From the NCBI GenBank assembly GCA_964425215.1, contig CAYRLW010000006.1, positions 41,751-105,750 on the forward strand: 64,000 bases of DNA, in the 5' to 3' direction. The position numbers were made by a program, and so were the translations under genes. The DNA comes from CAYRLW01 sp964425215. Lineage in GTDB: Bacteria > Spirochaetota > Spirochaetia > Treponematales > Breznakiellaceae. The notes beneath the pieces were generated by a model. That model ran no database searches. It was not told the DNA's origin and worked only from the letters and a program-made list of their open reading frames with translations. Below, piece by piece: positions 56,903 to 64,000 of this stretch; the stretch's first letter is position 1; every line of letters begins with the position of its first letter.

Positions 56903-58020
56903 CGGCGCCCCTCAAAATCGATCCGGGGATCGATAATCGTATACATGAGGTCGCTCAGAAGCGTTAAAAGGAGCCCCAGAAGGGTAAAAATATAGAGGGT
57001 CGCGAACATCACCGGATAATCCCTCTGCATGGTCGCCTCGAAACCCAAAAGGCCTAACCCTTCCAGGGAGAATATCACCTCCACCAGCATGGAACCGGTA
57101 AAAAACATACTGATAAGGGCTGCGGGAAACGAGGCGATGACGATAAGCATGGCGTTCCGAAACACGTGACCCAAGAGAACCGCCCGTTCGGTCAGTCCCT
57201 TGGCGCGGGCGGTCATGACGTACTGTTTATTGACCTCTTCCAAAAACGAATTTTTGGTAAGCATGGTCAGGGACGCAAAACCGCCGATGGTCATGGCTGT
57301 AATGGGCAGGACCAGGTGCCAAAAATAGTCGAGGATTTTCCCCATCAGGCTTAAATGGGCAAAATTAACCGACCACAGACCCCGAAGGGGAAAGATCTTT
57401 AAGAAACTTCCCCCAGCGAAGAGAACGACCAACAGAACCGCAAAAAGAAACGACGGGATCGCGTTTCCCAACACGATGGCCGTGCTGGTCCAAACGTCAA
57501 AACGGCTACCGTGTTTGACCGCCTTTTTTATTCCCAGGGGGATAGATACCAGGTAAATTATCAGGGTACTCCAAATCCCCAGGGACGCGGAAACGGGGAT
57601 CCGTTCTATAATCAGGGCCATCACCGATCGGCCCTTAAAAAGGCTATCCCCAAAGTTAAAGGTCACATAATCCCGTAGCATGGTCAAATATCGAACCCAG
57701 AGAGGTTTGTCAAAGCCGTAGCGTTTTTCAATCTCCTTAATCACCTGGGGGTCCAAACCTCGGCTTCCCCGGTAGCCGCCTCCCTGGGTCTTGGTATCCG
57801 AAGGGGTTCCCTCTTTAACGTTTTTAGCTTCGGTTACCTCGGTTCGGCCCACACCGGATAGGCGTTCCATGGACATATTCGACTGGATGCCCTGCATTTG
57901 GGCCACCGCTTGGTCCACCGGCCCCCCGGGGGCTATTTGTACGATAAAAAAATTAACCGTAATAATAGCCCATAGGGTCGGAATAATCAGGAGAAGCCGT
58001 CGTGCTATGTAGGCCAGCAT
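56899..58020 (-). CDS. yejB: Peptide ABC transporter permease (YejB)
   Basis: A 373-residue DppB-like permease. It opens MLAYIARRLLLIIPTLWAIITVNFFIVQIAPGGP, has a cytoplasmic or periplasmic insertion typical of YejB (GVGRTEVTEAKNVKEGTPSDTKT) and an EAA loop (VMTARAKGLTERAVLLGHVFRNAML). It starts 1 nt after the yejA stop and overlaps yejE by 4 nt. Confidence 0.92.
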   Translation of the reverse strand: MLAYIARRLLLIIPTLWAIITVNFFIVQIAPGGPVDQAVAQMQGIQSNMSMERLSGVGRTEVTEAKNVKEGTPSDTKTQGGGYRGSRGLDPQVIKEIEKRYGFDKPLWVRYLTMLRDYVTFNFGDSLFKGRSVMALIIERIPVSASLGIWSTLIIYLVSIPLGIKKAVKHGSRFDVWTSTAIVLGNAIPSFLFAVLLVVLFAGGSFLKIFPLRGLWSVNFAHLSLMGKILDYFWHLVLPITAMTIGGFASLTMLTKNSFLEEVNKQYVMTARAKGLTERAVLLGHVFRNAMLIVIASFPAALISMFFTGSMLVEVIFSLEGLGLLGFEATMQRDYPVMFATLYIFTLLGLLLTLLSDLMYTIIDPRIDFEGRR

Positions 58021-58021
58021 C

Positions 58022-59803
58022 CTACTTTATCCACCAGGTATCCAGCCCCACGGCGTATTTGGGCCGAACGGAGGGTTTGGCGAATTTGTTCGCGTAGGCC
58101 AGGCGGAACATACTGATATACCATTGGGGGATCACGTAGTGGTTCCAGGTCAGAACCCTATCCAAGGCGCGGCCCCAGTACAACAGGGCCTGTTCGTCGT
58201 TTTGATGGGCGATAATACCATCAATAAGATAATCCACCGCCGGGTCCTGGACCCCCGCGCTATTCCAGGTGGAATCGATATAGTTGGACCGCCAAACGAT
58301 GCTTAAGTTTGAACTGGGAAAAAAGTTGGTGCCAAACCCTTGGGCTATCATATCGTAATCCCGAGACCGAAGCCGGTTGGTGAATTGGGTGGTATCCACC
58401 ATCCTTATTTTCATCTCCACCCCCATCCGTTCCAAGTTTTTTTGCAGGGGCAGGGCGATCCGTTCGGTAGAGGGGCTGTAGATCAGCAATTCGAATACCA
58501 GGGGCTCTCCGGTTTTTACGTTGACCAACTTTTGCCCCCGAAGCTCCCAACCGGCGCTTTTAAACAGATCCAGGGCGGCGCGGATCTGGGACCGTATGTT
58601 TCCTGAACCGTCGGTAACGGGGGGATTATATTCCTTGGTAAATACCTCGGGGGGTATTTTATCTTTAATAGGCTCCAAAATTTTTCGCTCCTCGGGGCTT
58701 GGAAGCCCCGAGGCGGCGTAGGGGGTGTTTTGGAAATAACTGCGGGTCCGAGTATATTGATTGTAAAAGAGGTTTCTGTTCATCCACTCAAAGTCCAAGG
58801 CCAGATTGATGGCCATACGGACCCGCCTATCTTGAAAAACGGGCCGTTGAATATTAAACACAAAGGCCTGCATGGGCTGGGGAATTTCATGGGGAACCTC
58901 TTCCTTAACGATCTTTCTCGAGTCAAATGCCTGTCCCTTATACTGGGTAGCCCAGTTCATGGCCACGTTTTCTTCCCGAAAATCGTACTCCCCCGCTTTA
59001 AAGGCCTCAAAGGCTACCGTATCGTCCCGGTAATAATCGTAGCGGATGGTATCAAAGTTCATTTTACCCACGTTAACCGGCAAGGAGGCGGCCCAATAAT
59101 TTTTAATCCGTTCGTAGGTTACGTACTGACCCATTTTATAATCCTTTACCCGATAGGGCCCTGTCCCTTCGGGGGGTGTCAGCAGGGGTTCGGAAAAATC
59201 CCGGGTGCTCCAAAAACTCTTGGGAAGTATCGCCAGACTCGCCAGACTGAGCATGAGTTCCTTGTCCCCCTTGGCAGGCAGGGTAAACCGAACCCGCAAA
59301 CGATCCAGGGCTTGGACCTTAACCCCCTCGTAGTAGGCCTTAAACTGGGGAACCCCCTTTTCGTAAAAGGTGTTGAACGAAAACACCACGTCGTCCGACG
59401 TAATAGGAGCCCCATTTTGGGCCCGGGCCGCAGGGTTTATAAAAAACGTGATGGAAGAATAATCATCCGGGTATTGAACCTTTTCGGCTATCAAAGGATA
59501 GTATACCTCGATCTCATCGTCCGAAGCCACGAGGAGGGTATCGTAGAGCCCCTCGATTCCCGCGGGCGAAAGCCCCCGCAGGGCGTAACGGTTAAAATTA
59601 TCGTAGGTGCCGATAGCGTGGAGGGTTAAAGAGCCCCCCTTCGGAGCGTTGGGATTTACATAATCAAAATGTTTAAACCCCGCCTTATACCGAGGTACCC
59701 CGTGCAGGGCTATCGCGGAAGCCTCGATCATGGTGGGCGTCTGAGCCCAGACCGACAGGGTCCCGATAAAAAGCAATAGGCCGAGTATGGATCCCCGATT
59801 CAT
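58022..59803 (-). CDS. yejA: Peptide ABC transporter substrate-binding protein (YejA)
   Basis: A 593-residue exported binding protein of the SBP-bac-5 type. Signal peptide MNRGSILGLLLFIGTLSVWA, then KHFDYVNPNAPKGGSLTLHAIGTYDNFN, a YejA hallmark. The C-terminus is DRVLTWNHYVIPQWYISMFRLAYANKF. It captures peptides in the periplasm for YejBEF. First gene of the operon; about 120 nt of spacer separates it from the next gene upstream. Confidence 0.92.
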   Translation of the reverse strand: MNRGSILGLLLFIGTLSVWAQTPTMIEASAIALHGVPRYKAGFKHFDYVNPNAPKGGSLTLHAIGTYDNFNRYALRGLSPAGIEGLYDTLLVASDDEIEVYYPLIAEKVQYPDDYSSITFFINPAARAQNGAPITSDDVVFSFNTFYEKGVPQFKAYYEGVKVQALDRLRVRFTLPAKGDKELMLSLASLAILPKSFWSTRDFSEPLLTPPEGTGPYRVKDYKMGQYVTYERIKNYWAASLPVNVGKMNFDTIRYDYYRDDTVAFEAFKAGEYDFREENVAMNWATQYKGQAFDSRKIVKEEVPHEIPQPMQAFVFNIQRPVFQDRRVRMAINLALDFEWMNRNLFYNQYTRTRSYFQNTPYAASGLPSPEERKILEPIKDKIPPEVFTKEYNPPVTDGSGNIRSQIRAALDLFKSAGWELRGQKLVNVKTGEPLVFELLIYSPSTERIALPLQKNLERMGVEMKIRMVDTTQFTNRLRSRDYDMIAQGFGTNFFPSSNLSIVWRSNYIDSTWNSAGVQDPAVDYLIDGIIAHQNDEQALLYWGRALDRVLTWNHYVIPQWYISMFRLAYANKFAKPSVRPKYAVGLDTWWIK

Positions 59804-59926
59804 GACAACTCCTCCCCCAATTTAATGGTGTTCGGTACAATTTTACGGTAACCGGTACTATGTAACCATATCCGGTACAGGGGTACCGTAAGAAAACTCC
59901 TTTCCCCACGCTATGTTACACAAAAT

Positions 59927-61096
59927 TTAACGGAACGCTAAAACTTGCCAAATTTGTATCAACGGGAGAACAACGCACACCACGATAAAAACCGTTTCCA
60001 GGATTAAAAACTTTCGTTCCGTGGAGTCGGTTTTTACCATCTCGTAGACCGACGAAAGTACGTCCAACCTCCGTTCTACCGACCGGCTCCAACCGTCGGT
60101 ATTAAAAATAGAGCAGAGCCGATCGTAAATTTGCCCTAAATAATAATCCCCGATAATTTTGGCCGAATTTTCCAGGTTCTCCAAAATAAAGAGGGCCTCA
60201 AAACGAAGGGCCTGTATTCGGGCGAATTTTCTCTGGGGGGCCCGGCCCTTTAGCCTAGCCCGGGGTTTCCGAGATCCATGGCCTCTAATACCGTAGACGG
60301 TCAAATCCTTTTCCGCCTCATCGAGCCGGAAATCTAAAAGCCGATCCAACACCCGCAATTCCAAGAGCCTAAAGTTCGCGTGTTCCGTAATCAGAAGAAT
60401 ATCTTCGTAATCGGCTAAGGGATCGATGATAAAACAACGATCCATATCAAAAATCGCCATATCGTTGGTCCGGTAAGAAAACGGCCGAGCCAGGGCGGCG
60501 GAAATTTGGGATTCGTGAATGTGGTTAGGATCCTCTTCCCCGATTAAAAGGGCGGCTATTTTTTCCCGGTGAGCCCCCACAAAAGCGGAAGCCCCTTCGG
60601 GGCAATCTAAAAGACAATAGGACGTGTAGGATTCCCGCTCCCCTTTTTCCCGAGGTACGGGATCCACGACAGCGAAGGAAATTAAATTAAGCACCCGGAT
60701 AAACAGTTGGGTGCCGTAGGCTTCCACCGAGAATTTTCCACCCTCGGTAGATACCACCATTTCCCGGGAAAGGGGTCCCAGGTCGTCGATAGAAAGCTGA
60801 CCCTTGGTCCGTAAAATGATGGTTATAGCCCCGTCCTCGTAAATTTTTGCGGTGGCCGAAAGGGTTCCCACCCCTTGAACGTGGGCGTTTTCCAGGGTAA
60901 CGCACAGGGGCTTGGGCAACGATAGGGAAATGGGCGTATCCCGCCGGACAAGGGAAAGGGATCCAAAGCGTTTTGGGGAAAGGGAGGACCAATTGACATC
61001 CCGCTCTAATTTAGCCAGGTCTACCGATCGGCCGATATCGTGGATGTAGCAAAAAACCAGTTCAAAAAGCCGGGTATCCGATTCGTGACCGCTCAT
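59927..61096 (-). CDS. DUF155/RMD1-like membrane protein (tentative)
   Basis: A 389-residue protein with one C-terminal membrane helix (about 368-388, FLILETVFIVVCVVLPLIQIW). The C-terminal half is helical (SAKIIGDYYLGQIYDRLCSIFNTDGWSRSVERRLDVLSSVYEMVKTDSTERK, shown in part), a layout like RMD1/DUF155 proteins in which a coiled region precedes one or two terminal helices. A basic stretch (GHGSRKPRARLKGRAPQRKF, 287-306 approx.) lies in the middle. Family membership is moderately sure; function unknown. It lies 39 nt after the kinase gene and may be in its operon. Confidence 0.6.
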   Translation of the reverse strand: MSGHESDTRLFELVFCYIHDIGRSVDLAKLERDVNWSSLSPKRFGSLSLVRRDTPISLSLPKPLCVTLENAHVQGVGTLSATAKIYEDGAITIILRTKGQLSIDDLGPLSREMVVSTEGGKFSVEAYGTQLFIRVLNLISFAVVDPVPREKGERESYTSYCLLDCPEGASAFVGAHREKIAALLIGEEDPNHIHESQISAALARPFSYRTNDMAIFDMDRCFIIDPLADYEDILLITEHANFRLLELRVLDRLLDFRLDEAEKDLTVYGIRGHGSRKPRARLKGRAPQRKFARIQALRFEALFILENLENSAKIIGDYYLGQIYDRLCSIFNTDGWSRSVERRLDVLSSVYEMVKTDSTERKFLILETVFIVVCVVLPLIQIWQVLAFR

Positions 61097-61135
61097 GGGA
61101 AAGAGTATACCATTCCGGAGGCCCTTTGGCGAGGG

Positions 61136-63016
61136 TTATGAAGCCACGGGCGCGGAGGATCCTACGGAGGAAACCTCCCGAAGGGGGATTGTGATCGTGA
61201 AACGGGTGCCTCGGCCTTCCTCGGTGGAAATCTTTATAGAACCCCCTTCTTCGTTTATCCGATCTAAAACCAAGCTAAGCCCCATACCCCGACCCGCCGT
61301 AAGATCCGCTTGGGCCGCCGTGCTGAACCCGGGAGAAAAGAGGACTTTCAAGAGACCGTTTTTATCATCCAATGGATAATCGGGTGGAACAAGNNNNNNN
61401 NNNNNNNNNNNNNNNNNNNNNNNNNNNNNNNNNNNNNNNNNNNNNNNNNNNNNNNNNNNNNNNNNNNNNNNNNNNNNNNNNNNNNNNNNNNNNACCCTGG
61501 GATCGATTTTTTTCACCGAAAGTTTCGCCTTTTTCCCTAGGGCGTTGGAAGATTTTTCTACCACCTTTTCTAAAGTTTTAAGCAATACGTACCCTTCCTG
61601 AACCTGTCCTTCATCGGATTTAAAGGACCGGATTTTTTTTACTAAATCTTTAAAGCTATCCTTTTCTTCTAAAATTGTGTTTAATTCCACCGTTATATGT
61701 AGAACTTCCTCAAAGGAAACGTCCTTTTGATCCCGTAGTTGGGCTATCTTTCGTTCCAAATCGTGTAATTTAGCGCTAAAATTCCCCAACCCTAAAATAA
61801 CGGCGTTGGATTTAATAGCGTGGACACTTTGATAAATCTCGATCATCACCGACCCGGAAGACCTTTGGGTGTCCTTTAAAAGGTCGTTGATCCGCTCAAA
61901 CTCGTACTCCGTATCCTCGATAAAATCTGAAAGTACATTCGGATCCACATGAATCACCTCAAAAAGGGAGCGCATTTCCTTTTGCCGTTTCTCTTCTTCC
62001 TCCGAGAGCTGTTGCGCCAGTTCCGCTTCCCGGGTCAGGTCCTTTACGGTTCCCAGAATCAGTACCGCCCCATCCTGCCTATCCACCGGGGCAAAAGCGC
62101 AACTAAGAATCCGTTTTTCTCCGGTTTCCACGCTATAATAGGTTAATTCTTGCAAAGGATTGATCTCTTCCAGCATGGCTACGTCGTAGGACCTTTGATG
62201 GACCATATCAAAATAATCCTTAAGGGTGGAAAGCTCCTTTTCCTTTAAAGAATTCTGTAAAAGTTCCAAAAAGTTTTTTCCCCCCGGTTCTTGAATGGCC
62301 AAAATGGATGAAAGGACCGGAGCATAACTAGGTTGGATAGAAAAGGAGGAGTCCATTAAAAAAATCCCATCCTTAAGATTATCCTTCATGGTCACGACTT
62401 CATTCCGTTCCGCCTCTAGGGTTCTATGTAGAATCGCCAGGTGCCGATCCTTCTCAATTTTTGTTTTTTCGTACACCAGGGTACAAACGAGAACTAAAAT
62501 ATAGACACCCACGGTACGTAAGGCAAAGGACCTTTGGAATTCCACGGCGGAAAACCCGGGAACAAGAACCGCGACCGCTATAAAAGCCCCTAAAAGACTA
62601 GAAAGTAGGGTTCCCATACCCATACCGAGGAGAAAAATAGAAAGCAGAGGAAAGGAGTACGCCCATAGGACCCCCGATCCCTGAACCCCTCCGCTCTGGG
62701 CCAGGTACGCGCAGAGGAACATAAAAGAAACCACCGTAAGAAAACCGGAGATGGCGAATGAAAAGCGGGTACGGAGGAGAATGAAGCCGAGCAGGGTGAT
62801 ACAGCCCATGGATATATCAAATACTCCAAGAAGAGGGGCTCCCACTCGAAGACTTTGGTATCCAAAAAGAAATAGGAGGGTACCTCCAAGGAATATCATA
62901 GAATTGAGAAGAATATATCGGACCCGCATATCCATAAGGGATACATCTTTGGGGTCAAAGGTTTTCCCGCTGGTCATTATGTTGTAAAAAACGTTCAATC
63001 CCTTGTTTGTGGACAT
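61136..63016 (-). CDS. Membrane CheA-like histidine kinase with HPt domain (interrupted by gap)
   Basis: A 626-residue reading (34 residues unknown) with about six N-terminal helices (35-185), a PAS-like domain (about 205-330), a linker coiled coil, an HPt domain with phosphoacceptor VHAIKSNAVILGL (near 400-412), and a C-terminal HATPase domain of which GFSTAAQADLTAGRGMGLSLV (G2 box) is visible. The dimerisation domain of classical kinases is not seen. The N and G1 boxes fall in the 100-N gap, whose real length is probably larger. It starts 1 nt after cheX. Likely an input kinase for the CheY/CheX pair. There is no CheW-like domain in the visible part. Confidence 0.78.
   Translation of the reverse strand: MSTNKGLNVFYNIMTSGKTFDPKDVSLMDMRVRYILLNSMIFLGGTLLFLFGYQSLRVGAPLLGVFDISMGCITLLGFILLRTRFSFAISGFLTVVSFMFLCAYLAQSGGVQGSGVLWAYSFPLLSIFLLGMGMGTLLSSLLGAFIAVAVLVPGFSAVEFQRSFALRTVGVYILVLVCTLVYEKTKIEKDRHLAILHRTLEAERNEVVTMKDNLKDGIFLMDSSFSIQPSYAPVLSSILAIQEPGGKNFLELLQNSLKEKELSTLKDYFDMVHQRSYDVAMLEEINPLQELTYYSVETGEKRILSCAFAPVDRQDGAVLILGTVKDLTREAELAQQLSEEEEKRQKEMRSLFEVIHVDPNVLSDFIEDTEYEFERINDLLKDTQRSSGSVMIEIYQSVHAIKSNAVILGLGNFSAKLHDLERKIAQLRDQKDVSFEEVLHITVELNTILEEKDSFKDLVKKIRSFKSDEGQVQEGYVLLKTLEKVVEKSSNALGKKAKLSVKKIDPRXXXXXXXXXXXXXXXXXXXXXXXXXXXXXXXXXXLVPPDYPLDDKNGLLKVLFSPGFSTAAQADLTAGRGMGLSLVLDRINEEGGSIKISTEEGRGTRFTITIPLREVSSVGSSAPVAS
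61394..61493. other. Assembly gap (100 N) inside the kinase gene
   Basis: Exactly 100 N. The frame happens to stay open across it, so an intact gene would require a true gap length of 3n+1. Confidence 0.95.
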
Positions 63017-63017
63017 A

Positions 63018-63494
63018 TCAGGCTCCCTTGCTCGACTCTATCGCCACGGAAAGACAAAAGGAATCCGTTTCAAACACCCTAAAGGGAATACAGATTATCC
63101 GAGCTTGATCGGTGGGCCAGGCTATCTCATGGCTTTTTCCCCGAACGATAGTAGGTAAAGAAATTACGAGCTTAAAGGATTCTTCCAGGCCCCGTTTCGC
63201 GTTTCCAGCTATAATATTGATAATTTCGCCGATCGCGTCGATAACCTCTTCATCCAAGTCCTTATGAGGACTTCCCGTAAGCGTGTCGGTTATTCTAATC
63301 GCCAGGTCCCGTTTCATAGATATTACTACCGCCCCTCGGGCTTCACCGGTAAGCCCAATGACCGCGGAGATATCCCAAGCGCCGAAATCGCTCTTTTCTT
63401 GAAAATACGGCCGATCGGTAGTTAATTCCACACCTAAAAAATCCTTAAATACGGACGTGCAAACGTCCACAAAGGGTTGTATATACTTTTCCAT
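63018..63494 (-). CDS. cheX: CheX-type chemotaxis phosphatase
   Basis: A 158-residue CheX/CheC-fold protein. The phosphatase helix is EEVIDAIGEIINIIAGNAKRGLE (E-I-I-N as the ExxN motif), and GLTGEARGAVVISMKRDLAIRI forms the preceding strand pair. It dephosphorylates CheY-P in spirochaetes such as Borrelia. It lies between the cheY gene (10 nt) and the kinase (1 nt) on one transcript. Confidence 0.88.
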   Translation of the reverse strand: MEKYIQPFVDVCTSVFKDFLGVELTTDRPYFQEKSDFGAWDISAVIGLTGEARGAVVISMKRDLAIRITDTLTGSPHKDLDEEVIDAIGEIINIIAGNAKRGLEESFKLVISLPTIVRGKSHEIAWPTDQARIICIPFRVFETDSFCLSVAIESSKGA

Positions 63495-63504
63495 GGATAA
63501 TCCC

Positions 63505-63879
63505 CTATAAATTAATTTTAGAAAGTTTTTCCCGGAAAATTTTTTCGTTCACCGGTTTGATTATGTAATCCGTAGCCCCGTTTTTTAAAGCCTCTATAAC
63601 GTTGTACCGAGCCGCTTCGCTGGTAACCATGATGATGGGCAAAGTCTTATACCGTTCTAGCGCTCTGACCTTTTTTAAAAATTCCAGCCCCGAAAGCTCG
63701 GGCATATTCCAATCTAGTAAAATCAAATCTATTTTGTTTTTTTCCAATTGAATAAAAGCTTCCCGTCCATTCCCCGCGTCGATAAAATCACAGGGAATCT
63801 GCATGGACATAAAAATATTTTTAACGATGTTGCGCATAATTCTCGAATCATCCACCACCAAAACGACTTTATTTTCCAT
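63505..63879 (-). CDS. CheY-like response regulator
   Basis: A 124-residue single receiver domain. Acidic pocket D10, D11, phosphoacceptor D56 (LILLDWNMPELSG), conserved T86 in MVTSEAA and K108 in IIKPVN. No output domain. It is the first gene of cheY-cheX-kinase and likely the phosphorylation target of that kinase. Whether it acts on the flagellar motor cannot be said. Confidence 0.9.
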   Translation of the reverse strand: MENKVVLVVDDSRIMRNIVKNIFMSMQIPCDFIDAGNGREAFIQLEKNKIDLILLDWNMPELSGLEFLKKVRALERYKTLPIIMVTSEAARYNVIEALKNGATDYIIKPVNEKIFREKLSKINL

Positions 63880-63945
63880 TAGTTTTAACCCCCGGGACTA
63901 TAAAAAGAATATAGTACGGCCTTCTTGCAAATTCTATGGCAAAGA

Positions 63946-64000
63946 GAGGTTTTTGCAAAAGTCTGTTACTTTTGCAAAAACCTCTTGCAGTATTTTTACA
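63946..64000. repeat. Dispersed palindromic repeat, copy 9, with conserved tail
   Basis: GAGGTTTTTGCAAAAGT and ACTTTTGCAAAAACCTC are perfect 17-bp arms around CTGTT. The tail TTGCAGTATTTTTACA, identical to that at 22014-22029, runs to the window end, so a composite element may continue outside. Confidence 0.88.

Noticed and set aside
58730..59629. A 299-codon plus-strand frame opposite yejA
   Set aside because: Shadow of yejA; glycine/histidine/proline-rich without family features.

Overview
The window looks like a spirochaete chromosome from the Treponema/Spirochaeta group. The tmRNA encodes a short tag, ANNDSYALAA, of the treponeme kind, its 3' CCA is not encoded, and the gene content fits: CheX/CheY signalling, an NQR-type pump, an Oad-type carboxylase, a Yej importer and a large chemoreceptor. 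Base composition is moderate to high GC with densely packed genes, except for AT-richer stretches around 42.0-42.7 kb and 45.5-47.0 kb. Two runs of 100 N (41428-41527, 61394-61493) show that this is a scaffolded draft. The species assignment is inference; no 16S or marker protein was compared.

Layout. 0-4.6 kb: end of a coiled-coil gene, zapA, manA, a YaiI-type protein, a GAF/HD-GYP phosphodiesterase, a parvulin and a small membrane protein. 4.6-10.1 kb (minus): pyruvate dehydrogenase operon (PPOX-like, pdhA, pdhB, pdhC, lpdA). 10.3-21.0 kb (minus): an almost gapless run that starts at a promoter near 21.03 kb and ends at an intrinsic terminator near 10.3 kb. It encodes NQR subunits B-C-D-E-F, a small unknown, phytoene desaturase, phytoene synthase, a CruF-like carotenoid enzyme, a fused prenol kinase-like/DUF92 membrane protein and two unknowns. 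21.2-23.3 kb (minus): lipoate genes lplA, lplB-like and lipA. 23.6-27.1 kb (minus): oadB, oadA, oadG. 27.4-40.6 kb: phosphohexomutase, DnaQ-like exonuclease, group 2 sigma factor, LysM protein, RNA methylase, CYTH protein, MarR/MATE pair, PfkB kinase, dCMP deaminase, chemoreceptor, GcvR-like ACT protein and a hypothetical. 40.8-41.9 kb: ssrA followed by a tandem array of structured cassettes bounded by copies of the tmRNA T-arm. 42.1-47.0 kb: accessory-looking genes, including a small HELGH membrane protein and a P-type ATPase-derived protein that has lost its catalytic motifs but carries a C-terminal metal-binding domain. 47.0-52.7 kb: TetR-controlled RND/MMPL export operon. 52.8-54.1 kb: cupin and metallo-hydrolase. 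54.2-59.8 kb (minus): yejABEF peptide importer. 59.9-63.9 kb (minus): CheY, CheX, a membrane CheA-like kinase and a DUF155-like protein.

How it works together. Pyruvate dehydrogenase needs lipoyl groups, which lipA and the split lipoate ligase can provide. The NQR-type complex and oxaloacetate decarboxylase are both Na+-pump families, pointing to sodium energetics. The carotenoid genes share the apparent transcription unit of the NQR genes.

A family of short palindromic repeats (nine recognised copies) is scattered between genes. One copy encodes the C-terminus of the LplB-like protein. The strongest candidates for something undescribed are the cassette array behind ssrA, the catalytically dead P-type ATPase/HMA protein and the palindromic repeat family.
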